Source: Oreocharis arfaki (taxonomy: Eukaryota > Chordata > Aves > Passeriformes > Paramythiidae). From it: 64,000 nucleotides of DNA. Shown here piece by piece: positions 37,832-51,989 of this stretch. The notes beneath the pieces were generated by a model. That model saw only the letters and a list, made by a program, of their open reading frames with translations, did not search any database and was not told the DNA's origin. Position 1 is the first letter of the stretch, and each line of letters begins with the position of its first letter. The stretch spans positions 2,273,940-2,337,939 of the forward strand of contig VZRR01008077.1 in assembly GCA_013398015.1 (NCBI GenBank), given 5' to 3'. A program made the position numbers and the translations under genes.

Positions 37832-40800
37832 TTCATTGAGGTTTGTTTGTTGTAACAAATAATCCGTCAGAGATGAGTCTGTTACTGCTACATGCAGACA
37901 CACAGCCAGGAACAGCCCCTGTTCCCAAAGAGCAGGAGCAAACAAAGTAAAAGGATAAGCAGGGAGGGAAAAGCAAGGAGAGAAGATATGTCTTACCCAT
38001 CCTGACTTGGTGGCCTGACTTGGTGGATCCCTTCACCTTGACACTGTTGTTTCCCTGGCTCTGCAGACAGACTTCCCTCACAAAGACAGAGCTGAATCAC
38101 TCATTCTTCACTCTGAGGGAACAGAGGGCTTGAAGTGCCATGACTTTAGTGGCTGCATATTCGCCATCATCACTTGCTGAGGGCAAGGAGCTGTGGAAGA
38201 CATCTTGGAATTTTTCTCCAGCTAGTGTAAACACGTTCAAAAGTTTAGGGAGTGTGCAGTGTCATCTTGTTTTCTTCTCAACCATCTCTTAAAGCAAGAA
38301 CCTCAGTTCCTTGTTGGGGAAAAAAGTTCTAATTCTTATGGTGTCAGAAAATTACGTAGTTGCCCTGCATATACCATTCAATGTATGGTAAGAGATGAGA
38401 ACAAACCCACAACTAACTAAATCTTTCTATATACAAAAATAATTCAAGCACTGACTGGAAACAACCATTTGCTGTAGTCTGCAAAGCTATCTGGATGAAC
38501 TGCTTTTTGTGTTTAACACCTTCCAGGCCTATGCTCAGACACGCTTCATACCATATGTACAGTGAACATAAACGACCTTTGCTATCTTACACCAGCTTTA
38601 CACTAGATAAAATCTGCTGGCTTTAATGAAGATACACCCTTTTTTATATCTGTGTAAGTAAAAAGAGAACCAGATCCTCTCAGTGAAAATGTCAGGTTGA
38701 TAATGATGTTCATTTTTACTTAGAAATAATGAGGAGAAATACCTGGCACAGAATTTCCCTGGCATAAGGAATAGTGCATAACAATGAGATTCATCTCAAG
38801 CATTTCAACCCATCCAAAGGATGTATCCCATCACCTTACACAGTAGATACAGAAAGGGATGTCCATGAGGAATCCAATCCCGTTTAGACGTTTATCCTGG
38901 GATGAGATAGATCTTCACCGGAAATTTTTCTCCCTGGCTCCACTGACTGTAAAGGAAATCTTTATTACTAGCTGAGGATAGAAGACTAAATTGACATCAA
39001 TCCCATCACTGGTCCCTGTGTTTGTTAAAGCCCTGCAAGGCTGCAAATGTTCAGCTCCATTATGAGACAGTGCTTTAGCCATTCTACATTCACAGTGAGC
39101 CCAGTCAGGGAGCCTGCACAACACTCCAGCTAAGGCAACAAGGAAGAACCCTCTGTTCTTCTCTGTCAGAAACATTCTCAGAAGACCCAGCACCCACAGC
39201 TTTGTGAGCAATTTTTTTCATTAAAAATGAAAAATAAAATCAGAATATTTCTTTGGTTGATCCCAGACATTGTTTTTCTTCACAAGCTGTCTGGTGAAGT
39301 ACAATATTTTGTTTACCAAGATAATGAATAATTTGTTTCATGTTATTTGCTTTACTTTTATTTGTTTTTAAGTTAAACACAGCCAGGGTTGTTACCATCA
39401 AATTGAGAATTTGATGCCTTCTGTGCATAATAAAACAAACACTTTTGTTCATTTTTTCCCCAAAACAATCCTCAACCAAATAGGAATAATTTGGTTTACA
39501 CGAAGTTTCAGTTTTCAACAAGGAAATTATTCATCTAAAGAGACTCGAAACATGATGATCATTAACTAATTACAGCTTGTGATATCCCCAGTGCAGTGGT
39601 AAGAAGACACTTTCCATGTTATTAAATTCTGGCCAGGATGAAATCAATGTACTTGCAAAGGCTGATGAAGCACCAGGTCTTTTGAATATGACCCTAAGCA
39701 ACATATTCAGAGGCATCAATTTTCTGAAAAGGATGGATGCTTTTTTTTACCTTAATTAAGACCACTGTGTGTTGCCTAATGCCTAATGTGTTAAATAATG
39801 TTGCACTCCCGTGACTTACGGTGAGAAAAGGGCTCTGAGTTCGCGGAGATTGTGTAGCTTCGTGCCGCTGGCAGCAGCTACTCATTTATCCACCTAACAT
39901 TCCATGATGTTCTTAAAGGCATCTGGTCTTGGCTGCATCTGACACACAGGGACAAAGCGGTCCAGAAGAAGAGAAAAGATACTTTCAGCTTGGAAATCGA
40001 TGTGAGTGGTATTTTTCACATCAGAAGCAGCCCATGAGAAGGGCCTTTCATCATAAGTGGAAAGTGGTTATCAGAAGAAAAGGGTTATGTAGTGCCACCG
40101 TACATCACCCCAGCTTACAGAAGTGTTGAGCCTCACAGGGAGCCTTTTTGCTAGTGAGGGGTAGGGCAACGCACAAGCCACGTTTCCAGGAATATATAAA
40201 ACATAAATCACAAATGGGTGTCTAGCCTGTGGTTCCTTAGGTATCAGTATCCTCTCCTTCACACCGAGCAGGTTCTCACATGTCTCTAAATTATGACCAA
40301 GTCTTAAAAGCCTTTGGGTTTGATCCCCCAAACCTCTGTCTGATCATCTGTCGTCTAAATCTGCCAGTTCTTACCACTCACTAGGGAATTTTCTTCTAGA
40401 GTCAGGAAATCAAGACCTTAAATCAAATTTCTATGAGCAGACTTTTTGCACGTTCCCTGTGTTGTATGCCTGAATAATTCAGAGCAAAACATTTATTGCT
40501 GAGGTCTGCGCCATATAACTTGGCCATTGAAGTAGTGATGCAGAAGACAGAGGAAAAGATATGCTGGGTTAATGAACCATGCCCACATCTACGCTTTCTG
40601 CAAAAAAACCCTTTCAAGTGGAAATTATTGAGGTTTCCTTTGTGTCATTATATTTGTCAGAAGACCTTAGTCCTTCCAAATGTTTCACCAGTGGGGTTTG
40701 ATAGTATGATGATGTCACAGGGAAAGTTTTGGAGTGCAAGATTTCAAGACGCCCTGAACGTTAGAAGGTGTTGTTCCATTTTCCCTCAAAAATTTCTGTG

Positions 40801-42814
40801 CCCAGGAACGGCTCTTCTGACTTCTGTGCTGAATTAGAACTCAACATTTAAAGAAAAAAAAATAATATAGACTAAGCAATATTATGTGCAGAGACAGTTC
40901 TATCCAACCTGTCATGATCTTTGCATGTTAAATCTATCCTAAAACCTATTTTCCAACTGACTGATTTGTACTTTAGCAGTTTATAAGATTGATGAGAAAA
41001 ACCAAAATATTTCGTATATCATATTGGTCAATTATTTGTATTTCTGATAATGATTGTTTTCTGTTTGTTTTTCTCCATGTACATGATGAAAGACTATCAG
41101 AGACATAACTTGGGGGGTAGAAGAGGCTTATCTTCTTAAGTATTTTTAGCTCCACAAGAAATACATGACATTGTGTTGAATATTTTTCATTTATTTAATG
41201 AGAAATCAGAAGGCATTGCCAGCCAGATGCTTTCCATTATGATCTGTGTTGCAAACACTTGAGTTTGCCAGCCTGAGAATTAGATGCTGCTACTTGAAGA
41301 ATCGTACTGAGAAGTACAATAGTTTGTCCTGCCGCAACAAACTTCTTTCAAGAACTGAATGTAAAAATTGGTGTTTTGTCAAAGAAGTACACTGCGGTCA
41401 TAAAACTGGAGAAGGACACAAATACCTCTGTGAAGTGTTTTCCTGAAAACAAGGTTGGCTTGGTTTAGATGAGAGGCTCAAAAGTGGGCTCTAGAGGAGG
41501 AAGGCATGTGCCACTGGTAGCTCAGAATAATTGTTGTATGGGAGGCAGGAAGCAACCCTGACTGTACCTACATCTCATTTCACTACCCAAGCTGGAGAAG
41601 CAGGGAAAAAAATCATAAACATTTTTCCATTTATCTGGTGTTCCAATTATTTGTGAAAAAAACTAGTCTCCACACAAGACTACCCCTTCCCTGGTAGTTC
41701 CACTACTCCTGCCAGTGAGAATGCCAATGGAGTTCAGGATTTTGCAACACATCCATGTTAGTGCCTGGATGACAATATCAGACACATTTCTCTGCCAGCA
41801 GCTAATGGGTTTTTCAGTCATCACCATCCACATAGGTCAGTCAAACAACATTGAACCAGATGCTCAGTGCTCTTTATTGCATTGCCACTCTCAAAGCCAT
41901 TCACACTTGACTGTTTGCCAATTTTTCTTCTAATAAAAAATCTCTTTCTTTCTGTTTGTGCAGAAATCCATCACAGAAAAGAATATTATTTACAGTATAC
42001 CCTGGCTACTGGCTATGGCCAAAAATAGTGCTTAACAACAGGAGGAAAAGATCTGCCACACCGTGGAAAGAGCTACATCTAATGCCAGCCATATAATTAC
42101 TGCTCTTTCCACCTCCAGTAAAATTTATAGGCAGTACTGTCATTTAGGGTTTCACGAGGATGGACTTTCATGCTTTATGGTGAGTACATTAAGAGCTTCT
42201 AACTACTGAAATTTCTAATCATCTATATTGAAAAAAGAAATTTATTACCACGCTATTAGAGCCATTTTAATGTTCTACAAGCATATTATTTGCACATTTG
42301 AGTATAAGTCATCAGTAAGTCTTTTCAAAGAAGATTACTTTAATGTAACTAAGTAACATGGTGATTCTGCAGACTACAGGTGAACAACAGCCCTCTGCTA
42401 ACAACCAGAAAAACTCCTGGAGGAGGGAGACTTGAGTGATGTCATGGAATCTGTTTTGGTTAATTTAGCAAGGATTGAGGTGGTGATACCTGGATTAGGG
42501 TCACCAAGGAGCTACAGATTAAACCAATGGTTTCCAGGCAATAAAGGACGATTACGACTTCAGCAGAATGAAAAGCAAAAGGCTGCATGTGCAGCCTGGC
42601 CTTTCCAGACAAAGTGTATGACGTTTCTCCACAAAGGTAGTCTGGAGGAAGGAAAATGTTGCCATTCTTGTTTGCTGCAAAACTTCACCTGAATCGAGGC
42701 ATTTAGCAGCCTGATGTTGTTCTCCACAATGGCATTAAAGCCGTGAGGTCTCCAGCCCAAACCACTGCAGAGGACGGGCCCAGCTCAGCCCTGGTTGCTG
42801 GGGTCTGCGTCCGG
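37832..42814. other. Non-coding unique sequence
   Basis: No gene recognised. A perfect 13-bp tandem duplication (cctgacttggtgg) lies at 38001-38026, next to a good minus-strand donor at 37995-37996; the matching acceptor is weak. The interval is otherwise AT-rich with no repeat I can name. Open frames are 113 codons or fewer and lack motifs. Confidence 0.5.
38001..38026. repeat. 13-bp perfect tandem duplication
   Basis: The word cctgacttggtgg occurs twice head to tail with no mismatch. Confidence 0.9.
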
Positions 42815-42995
42815 TCAAGGTTTGAATACCTCTGAGCATGGAGAATTCACAGCTTCCTTGGACCCTTGTTGCCATGTTTGACCACTATCACTGGGGGAAA
42901 AAAATCTGAGTATCTCTCTTTCTGCAGCTTGTATCCACAGTCTCTTCTCTCACTTCTCTACTCCTGTCAGGCAGCTGAAGCCAGTAGGGAGGTCT
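42815..42995 (-). mobile_element. CR1 LINE fragment, minus strand (avian type)
   Basis: The plus strand reads ggtttgaatacctctgagca, then tggagaattcacagcttcc, then gccatgtttgaccactatca, then ctgcagcttgtatccacag, then ctactcctgtc. This is the reverse complement of the well-known downstream region of avian CR1 (ggtcttgaatacctcc... ggagactccacaacctc... tgcttgaccaccctcac... cagcttgtgtccattgcctc... cctgtc). Divergence is moderate, less than in the relics at 2.2 and 12 kb. The element is truncated at both ends, and no 3' octamer tail is visible on its left. No coding frame survives. Confidence 0.75.
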
Positions 42996-45900
42996 TCCCC
43001 AAGCGTGAGTTTCTCCCTGAGTTTGTCCTGGAAAACACTGTTTCCCTAATGTTTGCAGGAAGCACACGGGAGTACATAAGAGACTTGAGAAGAACCATTT
43101 CTTTGGTTATCACCTCAACTACTGTTTCCAAGCCAGGAGGGAAATCAGGTTGCAGTTGCCACAGCCTCCTTACTTCAGCTGCATGAACATCAGCAGATGA
43201 AAAACCGTAAGATTCCTGCTACTGTCCTTCATTTCCTTCAAGTAAATGCCACCTCTCTGTAAAGATGTGATAACACGCTGAGCCTCAGCAATAATAGATT
43301 TCCAGGTGAGATGTCTACATCAGCTGCTCTGCAGCACCCTGCCACTGCTGGCATCTAATTATACACCTGGGCACTTTCATCTGATACCCACGTGTGGTGC
43401 AGCTGGAGGCATCTCTGTCACTTCACGCAGCTTTAAGAGTTTCAGTGACACACTCAGAAAACGCTGCAGCAGGACCGGGGTCCCACAGCACGAGTAGAGG
43501 AATGTGGAGAAGGACAAGCGCCCAGCCCTGGTGGATCCCCTGCACATCCCCTCCTCTCCCCCTCACTCCACCAAGCTCTGCCATCAGATGCTGTGGCCTG
43601 TGGCTGAATGGGAGCAGAAATGTTGACAGATACCACCACAACCAGCATCCCCAAGAACTTTCCCTCCTCCCCAACAGCGCTTTCCAATCTTGTGTGCCTC
43701 CAACCACAGCAGAGGCACACCGTACTGGGACGCTGCTCAAACCACCAGGTGTCTTTGCAATTGATTATCTCTCCAAGTTTCCTTTTGATTATCTGTCTGA
43801 AAACAAAACTCTGTAGCTAAGCATTACCTGGTTTTTATGTCACTGCTGCTGCTGTGTCAGGGCAGTGGTATCAACTCTGGATGCTTCATCAAAAAAATTT
43901 CCTTCTGTGTTTCCTTCTTTCAGCCTCAAATCAAGTAAAGCAAATAATGAAACTCTCAGGACTGAAGAAAGGAACAAGGTATTCGGTTTTCTATTACTTA
44001 CGAAATATATTTCACTGCTGTTTCAGCTTGCTCCCATCCTTGCCAAAAGACAAACAGCTGGATATATTTTATGGAAACAAATGCTCGGGCTTCTGTGGCC
44101 ACATCATGGTGCTGCACAGCGTAGGGCCTTAAAAGTCTGCAGCACCTTTACACGCATTTCGAAAGTACAAATAAAGAACAGAAGGATTTTTACATGGTGC
44201 TGATTTTATGTACAACACTGTCCCTTCTAAATGTATGCTCACCATGCACTTGCAGCTCAGTACACCTGGTGAATTTGTCAAAATTGCAAAAGATGGCAGG
44301 AAAAGGCCATTTGCAGCCTATCTCTGTTTCAGTGATATCTGTGATAGTTCACAGCCACAATTTTGATGTGAGGTGTTGCTTTTGGGGTTTTTTTTCTACC
44401 CAAGAGGTTTTAAACAGCTGTTTCTTTATAAATTTTATTGCTAGTGGAGGGCAGAAATCGAAAAAAAAGTTCTTGGAAAATAAAATTTTCCTATTCCCTT
44501 GAGCAATAATTGATTTTTTCACTTCACTAAAATGCTAAAGGCTTTACCTCTCTATCTGAAATTACTCTGGGAAATCGTTTCCAAAATTAGCCTGGGAAGG
44601 AAAAGCCAGGTTGTCTGCAATCTCAAGCACATCTTGTGCTCCCCTTCACTGTTATTTGAAGCAAGATCTGAGCCAACACTTGCTGTCTGCTAATGGAGTT
44701 ACTCCATGCAAACACTGTTTATTTGCACAGACATCTGGATCACCAGAAGATGGGGTTTAAGTTTGGACTGACAGAACACACATGTGCACACACACTAAAT
44801 TTTTCAACATCCTCACGTATACAGTGGGTCTAGAAAAATCAAAAATATCCCATCCAAAGTTCTTAAATTACTCCTGCATTAGGGTTGAGTGGATTTTTAT
44901 TGTCTGGGAACTTGCAATATTGCAAATTGAATAACGGGAGGAAGAAAAAGGGAAAAAAAACTCTTTAAAGGGAAGATATAAGTGGAAGCTGAAACAAAAA
45001 GTATTCATCTTCATTCAGAAACACCACATCCACCTGCCCACTTCCACACAGTAAAGTTGCTTTTAAGGCAGTAACATGCAGAAAAATACATGCAAATTTC
45101 TGAAAGATTGAATGCAGTGTTTCATTGTGCTGGCTACAGCCAAAACAGTGTGATCGGACTGACCTTTAGAGCAGACTCACATCAGCATCAACATCAAATA
45201 GAAACTTTTTGGTTTGTGCAGGATGTTTAAGGATAATCCATTTCCCCTACCCAAACATATTGATTACTCCTTTCCTGGTGAACAAAGAAGTGTCCTCTGT
45301 CTTTGCAAAACACAAAACATTAACCTTTCTCTTCTGTGTGTATGAGCACAAATACAAGCATAAACACCAACTTTAAGTGCATATATGTATATTGTCATGT
45401 AATGTCTATGTCTGTGTGTGAGTGTGTGTGTAATGTTTGCATTAGTAAAATTCCACGTCACCAAAAGAAGGTGTCTGATCCTTTGAGAAATCACAGAATT
45501 GAATGTCTCTTGAATGGCACCACTTTTATCTGAGGTACAAACCATGGAGGTACCCTGAGCCATGGGCAGAAGGAGGAGCCTCATGAGGAGATCAATTTCA
45601 TAACCTGCTTTGCTGGCCCACCTCAGCAGGTTACTGCGTTCTCCAGAGAGATGGTCAGGAGAGGGGTCACCCCAGGCCCTATGTGACAAAGGGACATAAG
45701 CCAGGGGTTGCTGCCACCTCCCAGGAAAATCTCTCTGGAGGGAGAACTGTGGTGACAAACCAGCAGTCAGAGCCAGAGCAGCTTTTCATGCCCGTGTCCC
45801 AGCCAGGGTAATCGGAAAAGTGTTTGGATCAGCATCTCACATCGTTGTGCCAGCATGGCTTGGCCAAGGGGTCCTGGCATCCACAGACAGGAGAAAAAAA

Positions 45901-47650
45901 CTAAACCCACCCCATGCAAACCACCAGTGCTGCTCTCTGCCTGATGGTTAAATCCAAGGTTGCTAATTAACATCTCCCTATTAACAGAGCCAGGCAAGAT
46001 GTCCCAGCAAAATGTAATTTGAAGACTTGATGTAAAGGAAGAAGGGATGCAGTTTTATTGCTTTGAAAATTGTACTTTAGAGGAATTAAACATTGGAAAA
46101 TGTCAAGAGCTCAAAATGAAGTGCTTGAAAGTATATTTTTATGTATTTATTTACAGCTTATTTGTTCGATGGGAAAAAAAACACATCAAGAGTCTGATTT
46201 TTTTCATTCCATCTTAGAAGAGGGAATAAATTCTCATCTCAAATTCAGCAAGAGTGAAAAACATTTTTTTTTCCTGAGGTTTGGCTGAGCAAGGGTCAGT
46301 GCTGATTTCTCATGTTAGTTTCCATGGATTATTCCCATTAATATATCTCCCATCCACCCACTGCTATGGATAGCACAGCAAGCTCTGGAAGGTATAGGGT
46401 GCCTTGGTGTTCTCTAGGCATGCACAGTGATAATGCATCAGTCAGCACAGAGTAAGGCTTTGCAAATCGAGATAATATATTGGCACCTTAGTACAAGGAA
46501 TAAATTATTTTATTCTAGACCAGACTTACAAGCTTTGATCTCACTTTCAGTGGATGACCAAAGCTGGACACCAACTCCACCTTTGGCAGCCAGACCAAAT
46601 CTATGTAACTGGAACAGAGTGTGTCAAGTGTCCACCAAAGTCCTGAGGCCCCGAAGAAGAGCCAGATGTTTCATCACAAGACAACTACACTGCGTGGAAC
46701 CAGGTCACCCTCACTCCCCCTTCTGAGCCTAGGAGTCTTTAAAAACTTAAGGAGTCTCATCCAAAAAACTGGAAGCTGTAAATTATATTGTGCCATACAA
46801 GCAGAGCAGAGTAAGTCAAGGATGTTTTTAGTGTCCAAGGGGTGCTTGTAACGATGGAGTAGAGACCTCTTCAGTCACTCAACTCCTAGAAGTGCATGGA
46901 ACAAATAATTTTTCCAGCACTATTAATATCCCCTCTATAAGCACAAAGTTTCCCTAAGTGTGTGCCTCAGAAGCTGCTTGCCATCACATATTCAGATAGC
47001 TTCTCAGGTGCAGCAAGACTACCGGCAACCTCTCTTCCAGGGACGCCCCATCACAGCACTGAAAAGATTCGGTGTAATTGGAAAATTAGTCAAGCGTGAA
47101 CAGGTGTCGGTGGGCGATGGTACAGGCAGATACAGTCCTCTTATCTCAGTGTTTGCAAACCTGTCCTGGCTCTCAACAAAGGATTTACCAGTCTCAGTGG
47201 TAAAGGAAAAAATAGCTCTGAAACGTGTCTGAACAACAGCGTGCAGAGGGCTCTGATAGTGAGCTGGGCTGAATCTACCAGCTGTTCACACCATTTACCT
47301 CTCCCAGCCAATTCAATGCAAAGCCCTGCTACATCTTAAAAAGCAACTAGCCATTAAGAGAGCTGATGAGGAAAAATTAATTTACCTCTTAACATTACAC
47401 TGATCAAAAATCTACTAACTCTAACTCTGCTAGAAGTGGACTTTACTATGATTCATGGTCAACCATTTGAACTTTCATTCCTCCAGAGTTAGAGCCATTA
47501 TAAAAAAAAAGTAGATTTTCAGGGGGCAGAAATTTAAGCATTTAACTGTTACACACAGGCTTAATACTGGTGGTGTTTGTCTTGGATTTGTCATGGGAAT
47601 GTTTTGAACTCTTGAAAATATGGTCCATGCTTTCCTTTCCTTCACTACAG
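42996..47650. other. Non-coding unique sequence
   Basis: No gene recognised. A strong acceptor at 43922-43923 precedes a 55-bp open segment, but its donor (aag|gtattc) is poor. A TG run lies at 45411-45430. An ATGCAAAT octamer sits at 45090-45097, and a C/EBP-like palindrome (ttgcaatattgcaa) at 44912-44925. The 164-codon minus-strand frame at 45264-45758 has no motif. Confidence 0.5.
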
Positions 47651-47764
47651 GAAACAAGCTGCTTGCCTCCAGTCTGTACCAAACGCAGGTCATCTCCTGA
47701 CCTGTTCCCTTTAGTGGCTTCCTATCACACCTTTCTTAGAAATCAGGTCCACAACTTCCAGACA
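47651..47764 (+). CDS. Candidate 114-bp phase-0 exon, unidentified
   Basis: An excellent acceptor (ctttcctttccttcactacag, AG at 47649-47650) and a good donor (cagaca|gtgagt) bound exactly 38 codons, open in one frame only and starting and ending on codon boundaries. The peptide begins ETSCLPPVCTKRRSSPDLFP and ends TFLRNQVHNFQT. It has no family motif I recognise. A symmetrical exon of this size could be a skippable cassette of a coding gene or part of a long non-coding RNA. There is no supporting neighbour exon within sight. These are the best paired splice signals I found in the window, but the prior for a chance match over 64 kb is high. Confidence 0.25.
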
Positions 47765-50700
47765 GTGAGTATGCTGCTATCTGACCTGCCTGTTGGCAGG
47801 TGCAAAAAGAATTACTCTGGCATGCCGGAGGCTGAGCTGCAGCAAGTGTCATCAAGATTAATGACTTCATCATGGCAAGCTGGACAAATCAATCAGAGTC
47901 CTTGAAGGCAGTGAGAAAGACCAGACACCATTACCCATCCAACCCATCTGTCACCATGAGCTCCAGACACTGCTCAGCACTGGCTGAGGGTGAACTGCAC
48001 ATCTCACTGCTGCCCTCAGGTCCTGAGACACCCTTCAAATGCCACTGTCCCTGCACGATTTCCTGCTCCAGGTACCTTGCAAAGCTCACTGGGAACATCC
48101 CAGCCAGCAATGTGAGTGTGACCAGCTGAATTGCTCCCACCACAATTAGACTTTCTAGGAAGCCTCTGCTTGGATGCAGATAGCTCTCAGTGTGTGCCAT
48201 CTACTTTCCTTTCACTGGAAATCAGCCAGAGAAGCATATTTCTGCAAGCACTTAAAGGGTGAAAGACCTTATGTTAGCTGAGCAAGTGTTAAGGGACATT
48301 AAAACGGGGGGGAAAAAGAAAGAATGAAAGCAGATATTGGTAAAACTTTTTAATGCAAGATTAGACAGGGCTTATCTGACCTGCCAGAGAGACTAAGAAG
48401 GAGGCAGGCTATAAAGCAAAGTCAATGCATTGTCTCTTCCCCATTCCTCTAATACTCTGCCTGTGATGATGTGAGATTCTCCAGGCAAGAAAAGAACCCC
48501 CCACCTCCACAGGGCACCGTGTCCTTGAAAGAAAGGCGAGAGCGCAGGTGTATGAATCATTCCTTTGGTTAGGCATAGACTGAAGAACTCTTTTGCTCTT
48601 CAAAGCAGCCCACTCCACAGAGAGACATCTGGTAAATCCTACATGAGTTAATCTCCTGCCACAGTCTCAAAAATGCACACAAATGAAACCAGGTTCCTCC
48701 TGCTGGCAGCTTCTCTGCATGGGAGGAAATGACGAGCCTTGTCCTTGAAAGGTGATTGCTCCACAGGGTACGGAATAGAGCTCCCTGTAGGACAGGGCCT
48801 CGCCCCCATGTTGAGAGCTGATGAAATGACTGTGAATGAGCCCTTTAATGACAGAGAAAATAAATCTGCTCTGGTGTATCTGTAACTGATGGAAATTGCA
48901 GAAATCTGGGCCAAAGTGAGGATGCTTGCTGGAGGTGGAAGGTGATCCAAAAAGTTGCTGTCCTTTTCCTCCACCGTCTGCCAGAGACCTTTGGAGGGGT
49001 TGTTGCTCCACATTACCCCCTCTGCCTGCTCTCAGCTGCTCTCTGGTGTTTTCTCCCAGGGAAAACAGAACCCCACACGCCCAGTCTGACACTGTTAATA
49101 CTCCTGATGGCTCTGTGTTTCACCTCCTAAAAGAAAAACTAAAAGAATAGTATCACAGCACTTCTAAGTAAATTATCTTGCAGTTAAGTATTAAAAGACC
49201 TGAGCTTGTCACTGCAGAAGTGACAGTAGACCCTTAAAGGCACTTCAGTTTCTACCCTCAAGATGCCAACCTCTGCCATGACTTATCAAAATATCTTTGG
49301 AAATCTACACTTTCTCTGGAAGCTTCTTGCTTGTGATTGAACAGAGAACACATCTAATCCTGTGGGGTGTCCCAGAGCAAATTCAAGGGGATTCAACATT
49401 TCAACAGATTGAATAGATTAAGACATTTTCCTGCCATTCACATCTCAAACTTGGTACAGTGAGATGTACAACTTTGTTAGTGGGTGGTGAAAGTCAGATG
49501 TGCAGGAAGGTTTGGGCATTGTGCTCTGACACAGACCGTCATTTATACACGTGGGGCTTTTTCCACAGAGGGAGAAGGGCTTGAACTCAGCCACCTCTTG
49601 CAGCCCAGCAAGAAAGAAGACTGGATCTTGTGGATTGCCTCCACACAGGTCAGGGTTAAACTGATGGCACTGATGAAATGTAAATGGAAGATACTACGTA
49701 AAAAGAATTGCATAATGTTCCCAGATGTTTTCAATTTTCTGAGTACTTCTAAAAATAAAACGAACTTTTAATACTTAATCAACATAGTTATTCATTCTCT
49801 TTTACCCAAGATGAAATTTCCCATGAATTTTTTATGGATACACGTTAGTTATTATCGCCTTTGGCTTCCTGGTTCAGACAGAGTTCTGCCCTCTGTTCCA
49901 CTGACTGTACAAATTATCCCCCACTGCATAGACTGGGTACACTCTTAAGTCCTGGAAATCTCTTCAATTGATTTGGTTTAGCTACACTTACTTCAGGAGA
50001 GGAAGATTTTCAAGGAATGCATTAGCTACCTATTGGGAACATAGCTCACCCCTTAGTACCATCTGGCCACAGACCTGTGTAATCCCCTACCCTGGACTGG
50101 CACCCATCTCCTACAGAGCCTGGAGCAGCCTGGAAGGATGGGCAGGGTGGGATGCAGCTCATTGTGGATGCTTGTCTACTATTTATTTCTTTTCATATCA
50201 TCCTGCACTTGTAGATGCTGGTGGTAAGGGTGCTTCAAGCATCGTGAGACGAAGACTTAATCTGATGGTGCCAGGCTGGATTTCTCTTTTCAATTTCTCT
50301 ATGCATCCAGTACTAATAAAAACATCCACTGCAGGGAGAGGAAGCCTTTAGGCACAGTAAATCAGTAGGATTTTTTTTTTCTTTTTAGTCTGGACTTAAA
50401 TGACTCTGTGATTTTTATTCCTATGTTTATTGCATAGCATTCTACAACACATGTCCGTAAAGATGAGAATGTGTTTTCTTGATGTATCAGAGATAAAATC
50501 CCAGCTGATTTGTGCCTAAGGTCCTTGTGTAAATGCACAGGATGCATCTTGCTGAACAAGTGATTCAAAAGGAAAAGGAGCATGGAGAAAGCTCAAGCGA
50601 CCACTGAGAGGCTGATGTGATTGTCTGAGCAAATCTGAATGCTTGCATGAACACCTCCTGAATGCAGAGTGCTGCAAACAACAACCAAAGAAAATGACCA

Positions 50701-51989
50701 GGGTGATATTGAACTGTCAGCCAGAGACAACAGAGAGGACACTCGAGTGACATGTCAGATCCATGTAAAAATAAAAGCCTGTAGCTTCCAAATGTTTCTG
50801 TGAATGCTTTAGCTTGTCTTGCCACCTCCCATCTCTAGGGAAGTCACGAACCATCAGCAGGGAGGACTTTGTGTGAGGGACAGGTGAAAAGCAGGAAACA
50901 ATGGCACTGGTATCAATCCAAGCACAGCTACTGCTTGGCCCAGTATCAGCACCAGCCTCTGCTCAGCACGTCCAGTACATAAAGCAGGAGATTGCCCAAC
51001 AGCACCGTGCAGCCACAATTGCAAAGCTGAAAGGCAATAGCCCATTATGTTGTTTTCAGCAGTGCTGCTCTACACTCAAACAGCATTTAGCAAAGTGCCT
51101 TGTACATCTTTTTCTGCCAACGCTGGGAATCCATTTAGAACAAGCCATTGAGCTTTATTTTATTTTAGTTAATTTTTTTTCCAAATGCATTAAGATAAAT
51201 ATGTATATTAGCAGTCGCTAGGGCAAACAGAAAATATTCATTTGCATTTATCACAAGCAGTTAGAATCCTACTACACTTTACCTCTCATAGAGGGAATTT
51301 CTCCTGTGATGAATTAATTTTTATGAGCTAGTTCTTATTTCCTTCATTTCTGTGCAGCGACCACAGCTTTTAAAAAAAAAGAAAGTAAGTGTTAATTTTT
51401 TTGTTCTGTGGATTGCATTTTTTGTTAACCACTATTTATAAAAGGGATGACTGAAACTCAGCTAAAGTACTACCACTCAGAAACCTAAAAAGACCAGAAT
51501 ATTTACTTCTGTCTTCAGCCCTAAATATTTCCACTGAATTTCCAGGAGCCCTTGAAGGGGAAACCTTTTCATAAGAACTCAGTGCAGTCACCAGGAGCTG
51601 TTACATTCTGAAATTAGCACCAAGCTCCCCACAGGTGTTCTATTTGGTTCATGGAAATCACCAAACAGATTGAGCTGGTCTGCCATCAAGCTCATTATAA
51701 AGAATTGTGGGAAGAAAAGGAGATTGAGGGTAAGGTTCAAGTGCCTTCAGTGGGGTGTGCAGCTGCATTAACACATACTGCCCATGTACTGCAAGAACTG
51801 CAGTCACCAAACACCCGTCCCAAAAGTGCACTGAACCCCACAACTTCCCTTCTTTCTCCTATCCTCTGCCCATCTTCATGTAGAGTTTTTAATTTCCAAA
51901 CCTTATGCTTTTTCACTTTTCTAGCTTTTAGAGGAGTTCCTCTGTCTCCCTGTCGCCGTTCTGCCAGTGCCAAGGCCACCTGGGTAAGC
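47765..51989. other. Non-coding unique sequence
   Basis: No gene recognised. An ATTTGCAT octamer lies at 51240-51247 in an AT-rich stretch (51130-51330) that could be a conserved element. Frames of up to 141 codons on both strands near 48650-49150 lack motifs and overlap one another, as chance frames do. Confidence 0.5.

Noticed and set aside
43100..43111. tctttggttatc, shared with the miR-9 arm
   Set aside because: Only 12 bases match, and there is no complementary arm nearby to form the hairpin.
43924..43978. 55-bp exon-like segment with a strong acceptor
   Set aside because: The donor (aag|gtattc) is poor and two frames are open, so there is no coding signal to choose between them.
44912..44925. 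ttgcaatattgcaa palindrome as a C/EBP site
   Set aside because: A 14-bp AT-rich palindrome is expected by chance in 64 kb, and nothing around it supports a regulatory role.
45264..45758. 164-codon minus-strand frame
   Set aside because: Part of it translates a TG/CA microsatellite (His/Thr-rich stretch), and no family motif is present.
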